Assembly: GCA_019117525.1 (NCBI GenBank)
Contig: DWZO01000022.1
Span: forward strand, 1 to 31,901
DNA from: Allocoprobacillus merdigallinarum
GTDB lineage: Bacteria; Bacillota_I; Bacilli_A; Erysipelotrichales; Coprobacillaceae
Direction: 5' to 3'
DNA: 31,901 nucleotides
Shown piece by piece: positions 1 through 6,765 of the stretch (the first letter of the stretch is position 1; the number at the start of each line of letters is the position of its first letter). Both the position numbers and the translations under genes were made by a program. Under the pieces are notes generated by a model. The model saw nothing but the letters and a program-made list of their open reading frames with translations. It searched no databases and had not been told where the DNA came from.

Positions 1-79
1 GAGCACCTCCAGTAGAAGGAATACCCACTATTATTATAAAAGTTTGCAGAATTAAATTCTATCATTGGATTTGTAAAAT

Positions 80-121
80 TAAATTCCATATAAATTGATT
101 TAGGGATGGAATTTAGTTTTT
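80..121 (+). terminator. Possible intrinsic terminator of a gene left of the window
   Basis: Positions 80-89 (TAAATTCCAT) pair perfectly with 106-115 (ATGGAATTTA) around a 16-nt loop, and G plus five T follow. This fits a plus-strand terminator for a gene ending left of the window. The stem is AT-rich and the loop long, so confidence is moderate. Confidence 0.4.
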
Positions 122-186
122 CAATTTACGTCATTATAAAAACGTTTCTTGTCTATATCATCATTATTTTAACTTGTTGGTGTATA

Positions 187-195
187 TGATATAAT
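187..195 (+). promoter_or_regulatory. Extended -10 promoter for the 238-1006 gene pair
   Basis: TG at 187-188, one base, then TATAAT at 190-195 forms an extended -10 element. No good -35 is seen, which extended -10 promoters tolerate. It lies about 43 nt before the first ATG of the two-gene unit. Confidence 0.5.
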
Positions 196-237
196 TATTA
201 TAACAATGATATTCAAAAAGAGAGGACTTGAACAACC

Positions 238-696
238 ATGAAACAAATTGATCCCTATTCCTATCAATGTGGTGTTATTGATTGTTTTAATGAAATGGTC
301 AAAGCTGGTATAAAAAATATAGCTTTAGCTCATCCTTGTACTACCAAAGAAGAAAGAGATAGCTATATTCCTTTTGTGGAAACTATCACAAATCAATATC
401 AAACTTATTATTATTTGGATGATAATCCTTTAATTACTGATTTATTTCCTTATTCACTCAATAGAAAAACATATAATATTATCTTTTATAAAGAAAAGAA
501 ATATATAGAAGAATATATTGCATTAAAAGAACACAAAAGGCAATCTATTATAAATCAACAATATTCTCAGTTAAGAACAGAAATCGCTTATGAATTTGGT
601 CATCTGTTAAGTTATTCAGATCAAACGATTGAACAATATATAAATATGAACAATGAAAAGGAAAATGATGAAGGAGAGGTATCATATGACCACTGA
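238..696 (+). CDS. Hypothetical protein, 152 aa
   Basis: I do not recognise this family. The product is a soluble-looking protein with no signal peptide or membrane helix, rich in Tyr, Ile, Asn and Gln. It has a Cys pair near residues 11 and 16 and a charged C-terminal tail. The start at 238 follows GAGAGGA at 220-226 with a rather long gap of 11 nt. Its last 11 nt overlap the start of the next gene, so the two are probably translationally coupled and may act together. It ends in TGA, which shows UGA works as a stop in this organism. Nothing visible indicates a function. Confidence 0.7.
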   Translation: MKQIDPYSYQCGVIDCFNEMVKAGIKNIALAHPCTTKEERDSYIPFVETITNQYQTYYYLDDNPLITDLFPYSLNRKTYNIIFYKEKKYIEEYIALKEHKRQSIINQQYSQLRTEIAYEFGHLLSYSDQTIEQYINMNNEKENDEGEVSYDH

Positions 697-1006
697 AAAT
701 TATTTAGTCATTATTATTGGATTCGTAGTTATAGCCACTGGAATTTATCATTATTTATCTCAGAAGCCTCTTACAATTTATCATAACATTCGCCCTATAC
801 TTGCTAAAAATATAACAGATGTTGCTAAACATAATCATGCCACTGCACTATTATTGTTTATATATGGATTGATTTTCATTTTAGAAGGCGTTATTTTCGA
901 CCAAACAGTTGTTCTTCATATAGCCATTTTCACTGCTGTACCTGGAATGTTTGTTGTTATGGCCATTTATGAATTTTTTATAAGGAGAAAATATTCAAAA
1001 AGGTAA
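686..1006 (+). CDS. Small integral membrane protein, 106 aa
   Basis: The family is unknown to me. Three hydrophobic stretches, at about residues 6-24, 51-70 and 74-95, predict a three-helix membrane protein with a short basic tail (RRKYSKR). The start at 686 is chosen because AAGGAGAGG lies at 671-679 just before it; an in-frame ATG at 653 lacks such a site and lies deep inside the upstream gene. The gene overlaps its upstream partner by 11 nt and stops directly at a terminator, so the pair forms a complete two-gene operon. The upstream soluble protein may work with this membrane protein, but that is only inferred from coupling. Confidence 0.75.
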   Translation: MTTENYLVIIIGFVVIATGIYHYLSQKPLTIYHNIRPILAKNITDVAKHNHATALLLFIYGLIFILEGVIFDQTVVLHIAIFTAVPGMFVVMAIYEFFIRRKYSKR

Positions 1007-1033
1007 GGTAAGTGATTATGCTTACCATTTTTT
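1007..1033 (+). terminator. Intrinsic terminator of the 238-1006 operon
   Basis: GGTAAG (1007-1012) pairs with CTTACC (1021-1026) around an 8-nt loop, and A plus six T follow. It begins at the base after the stop codon. Confidence 0.75.
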
Positions 1034-1140
1034 ATAGATCATATATTTATATACTTCATCAATTCAAAATTTTTATAATAGTTCTATTATTTAATTATCA
1101 AAATAGTAGCAATTTATTTGAAAATATGTTCTTAAGCCAA

Positions 1141-1191
1141 ATAAAAAGAGATTTTCTAAATGATGATTAAACTCAACATTTCTAAAATCTC
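1141..1191 (-). terminator. Intrinsic terminator after the broken Ig-like gene
   Basis: On the minus strand GAGATTTT (1191-1184) pairs with AAAATCTC (1155-1148), followed by TTTTTAT. The 28-nt loop can pair further (AAATG with CATTT). It lies about 30 nt past the stop of the minus-strand gene ending at 1222. Confidence 0.55.
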
Positions 1192-1221
1192 CTATTTATA
1201 TATTTTGATGATTTTTATATT

Positions 1222-2193
1222 TTAGAAACACACACTACATGCTGTGTATCCTTCATTTTTAGCTTCACTTAAAGAAATTGCAATTTGACTTTTTCTTAAA
1301 TAACGACAACCAGCACGATGATATTTACTACCGGTTTTTGTAATATAAACTGTTTCTCCAATATTCGTATTTGATGATTGTGTTGTTCTATTTGTAGAAG
1401 AATGATGTGTTGTATGATGAGAAGATGTCGTTGATTTCTTTTGTGTAGATGGGACGGTAATATGACATGTTTGTGTATGTCCGTCTACAGTGGCACTTAT
1501 TGTTGCAGTTCCTGCTTTTAAGGCAGATATATGACCTGCTTCATCTACAGTCACAACATCTGGATTGCTTGATGCATATGTAATTGCATGATGACTATTT
1601 GTCGTTACTTTTAATGTCTGTGTTTCATTTGGTTTCAAAGTCATTGACGCATTTGAAGCTTTCAAAGTTACTTCTTCAATCGTAACAGGTATATCTATTG
1701 TTGATTGATTTTGATATTCATCTTTAACTATAGCTTTCGCAACATATTTTCCTGGTGTATTGTCATTGACATCATCATCAATAATGGTAGTCTCATATTC
1801 CGATAAATCCTGTATAGATAGGCATTCTTCATAATCAATAGTATGATTTTGTAATGCAGTTACTTCTTCTCATAATTGTAATTGAGGTGACGTTGTATCT
1901 TCTACTGAAATATATAAAGTTTCTTTTTTATTTCCCAATTGAAAATCAATTGTATAATCTCCAACATCTAATATTTCTTCAAAATCATCTATATCTTGAC
2001 TACTATATTCAATATCACCATTAGTTTCAATAAAATCATCAAATTGATTTGGTAAAGTTTCTCCATATTCTAAAGTTAATGTATCTTTGATTAAATGAAA
2101 ATCTTGCCTATTCCATAAAATAATACCTATAATGCATACAATAACAAATATACCTAAAATGGGTAAAACAATTTTCTTTTTTAATTTCCCCAT
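1222..2193 (-). pseudogene. Membrane-anchored Ig-like (BIG2) surface protein interrupted by one in-frame TGA
   Basis: The reading frame runs 324 codons and is broken only by TGA at 1870-1872 (codon 108); I translated 1666-1869 and found no other stop or frame change. The upstream part has a cytoplasmic KLKKK start, one membrane helix (about 8-27) and an Ig-like/DUF5011-like repeat ending SVEDTTSPQ. After the stop come a second such repeat (GKYVAKAIVKDE), a BIG2 domain (NPDVVTV, HISALKAGTATISATV), a Ser/Thr/His linker, and a C-terminal Cys/His module (YHRAGCRYL, CSVC) resembling Ada-type metal-binding ends of extracellular proteins. AGGGGA before the ATG and an 11-nt gap from dus suggest cotranscription. 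It could be a nonsense pseudogene, a readthrough gene or a sequencing error. Confidence 0.7.
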
Positions 2194-2204
2194 AATGTTT
2201 TCCC

Positions 2205-3203
2205 CTATCTTTCCTCAAAAACTGCTTTATCACCCGTATGTAAATAAATGCGATATTTTTCTATAATCTCTTCTAATTCATTATATGTATTGACTTTAGA
2301 GAGATGATTCTTAATAGCACTTGCTGATTTTAAACCTTTGATATACCATAGAGCATGCCCTCGCATTTGTCTCATGGCATTTTTTTCTCCTTCAACACTC
2401 ATTAATCTTTTAGCATGTGATAAGCATTGATTTAATTTTTCATCCATTGTGGGTTCCTCTAACAAAATACCCTTTTCAACATAAGAAACCATTTCTTGAA
2501 TAACCCATGGATTCCCAAGTGCTGCTCTTCCAACCATCACAGCATCACAACCTGTTTCTTCCAACATACGTTTTGCATCTTGAGCCGTTTTGATATCTCC
2601 ATTACCAATAACGGGAATAGAGACAGATTCTTTCACCTGTCTGATATAGTCCCAGTTGGCATGACCTTCATACATTTGTGAACGTGTTCTTCCATGTACA
2701 GCAATAGCACTCGCTCCTGCTTTTTCAATCAATTTTGCAATTTCTACACAGTTAATAGAATCAAAGTCATAACCAATACGTATCTTAACAGTCACTGGCT
2801 TGCTGACAGCTTCCACCACATTTTTAACAATATCATAAACCAAATCTGGATACTGCAACAAATAACTTCCTGCATGAGCTTTTAAAACTTTCTGAACAGG
2901 ACATCCCATATTAATATCAATAATATCACAGTTTGAATGTTCGTCTACAAATTTGGCTGCTTTGACCATGGAATCTACATCCCCACCAAATATCTGTATA
3001 CTGACTGGATGTTCATCTTCATCAATCGTCAACATTTCGATCGTTTTTTGATTACCATAACACAAGGCTTTATCACTAACCATTTCACTAACGACTAACC
3101 CAGCTCCAAATTCTTTAATAATCTTTCTAAACGCAACATTTGTGATACCAGCCATAGGCGCCATAATAATTCTATTTTTAATTTCTATATTTCCAATTTT
3201 CAT
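2205..3203 (-). CDS. dus: tRNA-dihydrouridine synthase (DusB-like)
   Basis: This FMN- and NADPH-dependent enzyme reduces uridine to dihydrouridine in the tRNA D-loop. The TIM-barrel start MAPMAGITNVAFR, the substrate-site motif NMGCPVQKV with its catalytic Cys, the phosphate-binding VGRAALGNPW and the IPVIGNGDI strand are all visible. I start at 3203 (MKIGNIEIKN), giving 332 aa, the usual length; an ATG at 3215 is possible. The frame stays open up to 3434, but that extension is AT-rich, overlaps the promoter and has no family counterpart. It shares a promoter with the downstream Ig-like gene. In many Firmicutes dus follows hslO directly; here accessory genes lie between them. I cannot settle the exact Dus subfamily. 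Confidence 0.93.
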   Translation of the reverse strand: MKIGNIEIKNRIIMAPMAGITNVAFRKIIKEFGAGLVVSEMVSDKALCYGNQKTIEMLTIDEDEHPVSIQIFGGDVDSMVKAAKFVDEHSNCDIIDINMGCPVQKVLKAHAGSYLLQYPDLVYDIVKNVVEAVSKPVTVKIRIGYDFDSINCVEIAKLIEKAGASAIAVHGRTRSQMYEGHANWDYIRQVKESVSIPVIGNGDIKTAQDAKRMLEETGCDAVMVGRAALGNPWVIQEMVSYVEKGILLEEPTMDEKLNQCLSHAKRLMSVEGEKNAMRQMRGHALWYIKGLKSASAIKNHLSKVNTYNELEEIIEKYRIYLHTGDKAVFEER

Positions 3204-3225
3204 TTTTTTCACCATAACACAATAT

Positions 3226-3254
3226 AACATACTTTCTTGAAAATACAAAGACAA
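3226..3254 (-). promoter_or_regulatory. Promoter of dus
   Basis: On the minus strand TTGTCT (3254-3249) is followed by a 17-nt spacer and TATGTT (3231-3226); TATATT overlaps slightly downstream. It sits about 23 nt before the chosen start. Confidence 0.5.
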
Positions 3255-3363
3255 ATACTTGATATAGTATAAAACATAGGAGGCGATAAAGAATAAATTT
3301 TCCATTGGCAATGTAATATTTTCCCTCTCCCATTCAAAATACATTGTTAGTAATAAACAAATG

Positions 3364-3393
3364 CGATTCTCATCAAAAGAATCGTATTTTTTT
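3364..3393 (+). terminator. Plus-strand terminator-like hairpin upstream of the NUDIX gene
   Basis: CGATTCT (3364-3370) pairs with AGAATCG (3378-3384) around a 7-nt loop, and seven T follow at 3387-3393. No plus-strand gene ends here; upstream DNA is antisense to dus. It may block antisense transcription or act as a leader attenuator if transcription starts further upstream. Confidence 0.55.
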
Positions 3394-3395
3394 GT

Positions 3396-3401
3396 TATAA
3401 T
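3396..3401 (+). promoter_or_regulatory. Candidate -10 of the NUDIX gene
   Basis: A perfect TATAAT lies 20 nt before the start codon, just after the T-run of the hairpin at 3364-3393. The matching -35 position falls within the hairpin and is poor, so this remains tentative. Confidence 0.35.
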
Positions 3402-3420
3402 GATGATTGAGGTGATCATG

Positions 3421-3867
3421 ATGGAAAAACACATAAAAGTGGGTGTAGGTGTTATGATTATTCATGATAATCAAATACTCATGGGACATAGAAATGCTCA
3501 TTATGAAGATACAGGTGGTATCTATCAACCTGATTGCTGGTGTCTACCAGGTGGCAAACAGGAATTTGATGAAACAATATATGAATGTGCAAAAAGAGAA
3601 GTCAAAGAAGAAACAAATCTTCATATTGATGATTTACATATTGTTAATGTTGTTGATGATTTCCAAAAAGATAAACATTTTGTAACGATTCATGTTATGG
3701 CCAAAAAATATGATGGTAAGCTCCAAGTTATGGAACCTGATAAACAAGATGAATGGCGCTGGTTTTCATTAAATGAGTTACCTAAAAATATTTATTTACC
3801 CTCACTCAAATTTATTGAATTTTATTTGAATAAAAATAAAAGATCTGTCAACCATATAAACAGATAA
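3421..3867 (+). CDS. NUDIX hydrolase, 148 aa
   Basis: NUDIX hydrolases cleave nucleoside diphosphates linked to another group, such as oxidised or non-canonical NTPs. The box is visible as G-KQEFD-E, seven residues, then REVKEETNL; the usual Gly near its end is Asn here, while the metal-binding glutamates are kept. The CWCLPGGKQEF context and the late DEWRWFSLNELP resemble the MutT/ADP-sugar branch. GAGGTG at 3409-3414 sits 6 nt from the ATG at 3421, which is preferred over ATGs at 3418 and further upstream. The gene is divergent from dus and transcribed alone. The substrate cannot be told from sequence. Confidence 0.88.
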   Translation: MEKHIKVGVGVMIIHDNQILMGHRNAHYEDTGGIYQPDCWCLPGGKQEFDETIYECAKREVKEETNLHIDDLHIVNVVDDFQKDKHFVTIHVMAKKYDGKLQVMEPDKQDEWRWFSLNELPKNIYLPSLKFIEFYLNKNKRSVNHINR

Positions 3868-3921
3868 CTTACACTTTCCCCTCTATTTTTCCTCCCCAAT
3901 ATAAAATAGATGTAAGTTATC
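3863..3921 (+). repeat. Large inverted repeat (two-part stem-loop) after the NUDIX gene
   Basis: GATAACTTACA (3863-3873) is the exact reverse complement of TGTAAGTTATC (3911-3921). Inside it, TCTATTTT (3882-3889) pairs exactly with AAAATAGA (3903-3910), leaving a one-sided CTTTCCCC bulge and a 13-nt loop, so 19 base pairs form in total. It starts inside the NUDIX stop codon and lies upstream of a separate terminator. There is no T-tract, so it is not a simple terminator. It could be a palindromic repeat element or a structured 3' UTR. Confidence 0.6.
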
Positions 3922-3955
3922 AAAGTTATATTCCTAATATTGGTAAACCCCAAAA

Positions 3956-3990
3956 AGAGAAGGCACCTTCCCCTTGTGCCTTCTTTTTTT
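3956..3990. terminator. Bidirectional terminator between NUDIX and DUF1697 operons
   Basis: GAAGGCAC (3959-3966) pairs with GTGCCTTC (3976-3983) around a 9-nt loop. Seven T follow on the plus strand and TCTTTTT follows on the minus strand, so it can serve both convergent units. Confidence 0.85.
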
Positions 3991-4048
3991 ATAAAAATTT
4001 ATCTTTATCTATATGACTTTTCATTTTATATCATTATTTGAAAAGTGA

Positions 4049-4597
4049 TTACATATTGGCTATTTTTCTGACTGTATTTGCTGTTCTTATCGTTAGTTTT
4101 GCACTGATATTTGCACTTGCTGTCTTGGACCACCAATTTGTTTTTGATAATCTTTACGACTAAAAGACCAAAATATCACTTCTTTATAATTCTCTATCTT
4201 TTCTAATTCTTTTTTTGGTTCCCCCAATTTCATGATAGACGTCCAAGAATTTTGCTGGTGGTATAATAAAAATAAGATTATCATAAATATCTTTGTTATT
4301 ATTGCCCCACCATTGAGGTGAATTGTGTAAAATATCTAGAAGATCTTGTTTTGATATAACAAAAACAGAAATGTCTAAATGAAACTGATTGTGAATCATG
4401 AGTTCAATTTGATTTGTCAACTTCTTTATATCATCTTCGTGACTAGAAAAAATAACATTTCCACTATTAAGATAAGTCTTAACATCTTCAAATGCAAGTT
4501 GTTCAAAACCTTCTTTTAATGCTGGCATAAAGACTTTATTTTTTCCACTTACATTGATTCCTCTCAATAAGGCAACATATCTTTTCATATTCTTCAT
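4049..4597 (-). pseudogene. DUF1697 family gene with two compensating frameshifts
   Basis: The family start is clear (KRYVALLRGINVSGKNK, YLNSGNVIFSS). The frame then slips at G5 (4221-4225): without one G it continues EPKKELEKIENYKEVIFWSFSRKD. It slips back at A5 (4141-4145): with one more A it continues NWWSKTASANIS to RKIANM and stops at TAA 4049-4051. As written, translation ends early at 4184 after 137 residues. Correcting both sites gives 182 aa, about the usual family length. Both lesions lie in homopolymers, which fits decay or sequencing error. DUF1697 has no firm biochemical role that I can state. The start could be 4597 or 4588. It is the last gene of the flavodoxin-SRPBCC cluster. 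Confidence 0.82.
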
Positions 4598-4616
4598 CGC
4601 CTCTATAAATTAGGAT

Positions 4617-5015
4617 TTATTTCTCTAATATTCTTTTCAAATCCATAACAAACTGTGTTTGCTGTTTTTTTAAATATGATTTTACAAATGGCTTCATATA
4701 GAATTTCTTTGCTGTTACCTGTTCTGTAAAATCAATCTCCGTTTTATCGTCTATGGAAGTGAAAATGCCAATCCAATGTCCTTTCATATTGCTATTTTCC
4801 ATATCAAATTCCCAGCGCTTATGTGGTTCTACAACAGTGATAGTAAAAGTGGTGGGATAGCCGTTTTTGGTATATTCAATAAATTGTTCTTCATTTATTA
4901 CTTCCGTTTTACTTAAATCACTTCGCCATTGAGTATATTTATCAACTGCTAAAACAGTTTCCCAAACTTTATGAATATTACTATCAATGCTGTCTTTTAT
5001 ATTTGAAATTGTCAT
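4617..5015 (-). CDS. SRPBCC (START/Bet v1-like) family protein, 132 aa
   Basis: The product resembles the helix-grip fold of polyketide cyclase/dehydrase-type proteins that bind hydrophobic ligands. The early helix (IHKVWETVLAVDKYTQW), the antiparallel strands ending in KTEIDFTEQV and the long C-terminal helix (LKKQQTQFVMDLKRILEK) fit that fold and its usual length. I start at ATG 5015 because AGGAAG lies 8 nt before it; a GTG at 5024 is nearly part of that site. It lies 29 nt after the flavodoxin gene and 19 nt before the DUF1697 gene, suggesting one operon. The ligand is unknown. Confidence 0.78.
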   Translation of the reverse strand: MTISNIKDSIDSNIHKVWETVLAVDKYTQWRSDLSKTEVINEEQFIEYTKNGYPTTFTITVVEPHKRWEFDMENSNMKGHWIGIFTSIDDKTEIDFTEQVTAKKFYMKPFVKSYLKKQQTQFVMDLKRILEK

Positions 5016-5044
5016 TTTTTGCACTTCCTCTCAAATTATAATTT

Positions 5045-5569
5045 TTATTGAATATATTCCAATAATGGTCTTAGATATTCCTTATCAGTCCAATCACATT
5101 TTTCTCCTACTGCACTCATGAGTGCTTTCATCCAAGGTTCATAAGTGCTAGGATCTTTCTTTGCTATAGCTTTTTGTAACATTTTGCATAAAGTTCTATC
5201 TTTCAATGACATTTTTTCTTCATCCCAAGCACCTCTCGCATAAAATGTTGGTACATTTTTTAAATCTTCTTTAAGATTATGTGCTTTTACTTCATTAAAT
5301 GCTTTCTTGTCAAATGGTGATGCACCAACACATAGTATAGCTATTTTTTTATTTTTTAATAAATGATAGTTTTTCCTAAGAAATGATAAACCTGCTATAC
5401 CAGAAGCATAGATACCACCACATAATACAATTGTATTATATTTTTCTATATCTTTTATCTTTGCATGTGGTGTTTCTATATAATCAAATTGAGTTTCTTC
5501 AATTAACCAATTGACATATTTTTTTGTTGATCCATACTTTGATTGATAAATGATAATACCATTTTCCAT
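5045..5569 (-). CDS. Flavodoxin domain protein (Flavodoxin_5 type), 174 aa
   Basis: This is a flavodoxin-fold protein, probably FMN-binding. The N-terminal phosphate loop IIIYQSKYGSTKKYVNWL and the later strand IVLCGGIYASGIAG are typical of protoporphyrinogen-oxidase-like (HemG-like) flavodoxins, and the length is normal for that group. No heme genes are nearby, so a redox role other than heme synthesis is more likely. No signal peptide or membrane helix is visible. The ribosome binding site is weak (GTGAG, 8 nt before ATG). It is first in a three-gene minus-strand cluster whose last member is broken. Confidence 0.83.
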   Translation of the reverse strand: MENGIIIYQSKYGSTKKYVNWLIEETQFDYIETPHAKIKDIEKYNTIVLCGGIYASGIAGLSFLRKNYHLLKNKKIAILCVGASPFDKKAFNEVKAHNLKEDLKNVPTFYARGAWDEEKMSLKDRTLCKMLQKAIAKKDPSTYEPWMKALMSAVGEKCDWTDKEYLRPLLEYIQ

Positions 5570-5740
5570 ATTTTCATCTCACTTTCTCATAACGCATTTT
5601 CATGATAAATTATATTTTACAATACAATTATATCAGGAATATATCACACAGTCATTTCTTTTCAGCTTCTAATAAACTATTATCTCCAAAATTTTTTGTA
5701 TCATCAAATAGTCGTAAGACATTCTATGATTTCACAACAT

Positions 5741-5769
5741 AAAAAAAGAATATCCTACTGGATATCCTC
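5741..5769 (-). terminator. Terminator of hslO
   Basis: On the minus strand GAGGATATCC (5769-5760) pairs with GGATATTCTT (5755-5746) around a 4-nt loop, with three G-U pairs, and runs into T residues to 5741. The hairpin includes the hslO stop codon. Confidence 0.75.
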
Positions 5770-6627
5770 TAATAATGATTTTAATTCATCTTCACTAAAA
5801 GTATACTTTGAATTACAGAACTGACATGTCATTTCACAACCATGATCTTCATCAATCATCGCTTGAATTTCATCTTTTCCTACTGTCATTAATGCATTTC
5901 TCATTTTATCTTTTGAACAGTCACATTCAAAAGCTAAATCTTGCGTATCTAATATTTCAACATCTTCAAAAATCATTTTTAATATTTCTTCAGGTGTATG
6001 ACCTTCATTTAATAAAGCAGAAACCGCTGGGAAATTTCTCATTTTATCTTCAATATAAGAAATATCTTCATCACTGGCTTCAGGTAAAAGTTGGATAATA
6101 AATCCACCGCTAGATAAGATTTCATTTGTTGTATCAACAAGAACACCTAATGAAACGACAGATGGCACCTGTTCTGATACCATAAAATAATAAGAAAAAT
6201 CTTCACCAATTTCACCTGTCTGGATAGGTACAGTCCCAATAAATGGTTCTTTTAATCCCATATCCTTAATTACTTGTAAAGTTCCCTGATTTCCTACAGC
6301 TAAACCAACACCGAGTTTACCTGTATCTTCATAAGTATAATGAACATGTGGATTTCCAACAAAAGCTTTAATTTTCCCATCACTATGTGTACATGCCATT
6401 AATGTGCCAATAGATCCACCACCGTTCATTGTGACGGTCATTTTCTCATGATTTTTATTCATCGCTCCAAGCATCAAAGTGGCTGACATCAAACGTCCTA
6501 AAGCTGCTGAAGCTGTTGGCCATAAGTCATGCTTTTGTCTTGCTGTTTCTAATAAATGCTGTGTTGTACATGCAAATACACGACAGTTTTTTGATTGTAC
6601 TAAACCTCTCACTAAATAATCTTTCAT
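5755..6627 (-). CDS. hslO: Hsp33 redox-regulated chaperone
   Basis: Hsp33 is a cytosolic holdase switched on by oxidation. Its four zinc-binding cysteines are present: C235 and C237 (FECDCSKDK) and C268 and C271 (CQFC). Disulfide formation there releases zinc and unfolds the linker. The N-terminal domain contains NGGGSIGTL and GKIKAFVGNP, typical of the family, and the 290 aa length is normal. AGGAGG lies 7 nt before the ATG. That site overlaps the stop of the 30-codon gene just upstream, so the two are likely coupled. It ends the spoIIE-tilS-hpt-ftsH block. In Bacillus coaX lies between ftsH and hslO; here it is absent. Confidence 0.96.
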   Translation of the reverse strand: MKDYLVRGLVQSKNCRVFACTTQHLLETARQKHDLWPTASAALGRLMSATLMLGAMNKNHEKMTVTMNGGGSIGTLMACTHSDGKIKAFVGNPHVHYTYEDTGKLGVGLAVGNQGTLQVIKDMGLKEPFIGTVPIQTGEIGEDFSYYFMVSEQVPSVVSLGVLVDTTNEILSSGGFIIQLLPEASDEDISYIEDKMRNFPAVSALLNEGHTPEEILKMIFEDVEILDTQDLAFECDCSKDKMRNALMTVGKDEIQAMIDEDHGCEMTCQFCNSKYTFSEDELKSLLEDIQ

Positions 6628-6630
6628 CTT

Positions 6631-6723
6631 TTAACCTCCTAGCGCAAAGTAACCAATTAACGGAATAACCATAGACGCAATAATAATAAGAACCAATAAT
6701 TTACTCATTGTACTTCTTTTCAT
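6631..6723 (-). CDS. 30-aa single-helix membrane microprotein between ftsH and hslO
   Basis: A 31-codon frame from ATG 6723 to TAA 6631 encodes a basic start (MKRSTMSK) followed by one hydrophobic helix (LLVLIIIASMVIPLIGYF) and ALGG. AGAGGAGA lies about 6 nt before the ATG. Its stop is embedded in the hslO ribosome binding site, a sign of a real, coupled gene. Lying directly after the membrane protease FtsH, it might be an FtsH modulator or substrate, but that is only positional inference. I recognise no family. Confidence 0.7.
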   Translation of the reverse strand: MKRSTMSKLLVLIIIASMVIPLIGYFALGG

Positions 6724-6739
6724 TGTAATCTCCTCTTAC

Positions 6740-6765
6740 AAAAATAAGCACATACGTGCTTATTT
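6740..6765 (-). terminator. Hairpin at the ftsH stop (terminator or attenuator)
   Basis: On the minus strand AAATAAGCAC (6765-6756) pairs perfectly with GTGCTTATTT (6751-6742) around GTAT, with about five T at the 3' side. It contains the ftsH stop codon. Partial readthrough would be needed for the microprotein and hslO unless they have their own promoter, so it may set expression differences. Confidence 0.6.

Noticed and set aside
1..89. A minus-strand frame open from ATG at 89 to the left edge, with aromatic-rich content (SGYSFYWRC).
   Set aside because: No ribosome binding site, only 29 codons visible, and the start lies in the inverted repeat at 80-115. Too little to call a gene.
1870..1872. 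UGA as tryptophan (Mollicutes-like code) or selenocysteine.
   Set aside because: UGA ends other genes in the window and UGG is used for Trp; no SECIS-like hairpin was seen just after this UGA and the site does not align with a Cys.
3204..3434. Long N-terminal extension of the dus reading frame.
   Set aside because: It covers the dus promoter, is hydrophobic without family support, and a normal-length protein starts at 3203.
4093..4284. A separate 63-codon gene downstream of DUF1697.
   Set aside because: Its sequence is the continuation of the DUF1697 protein in a shifted frame, not an independent gene.
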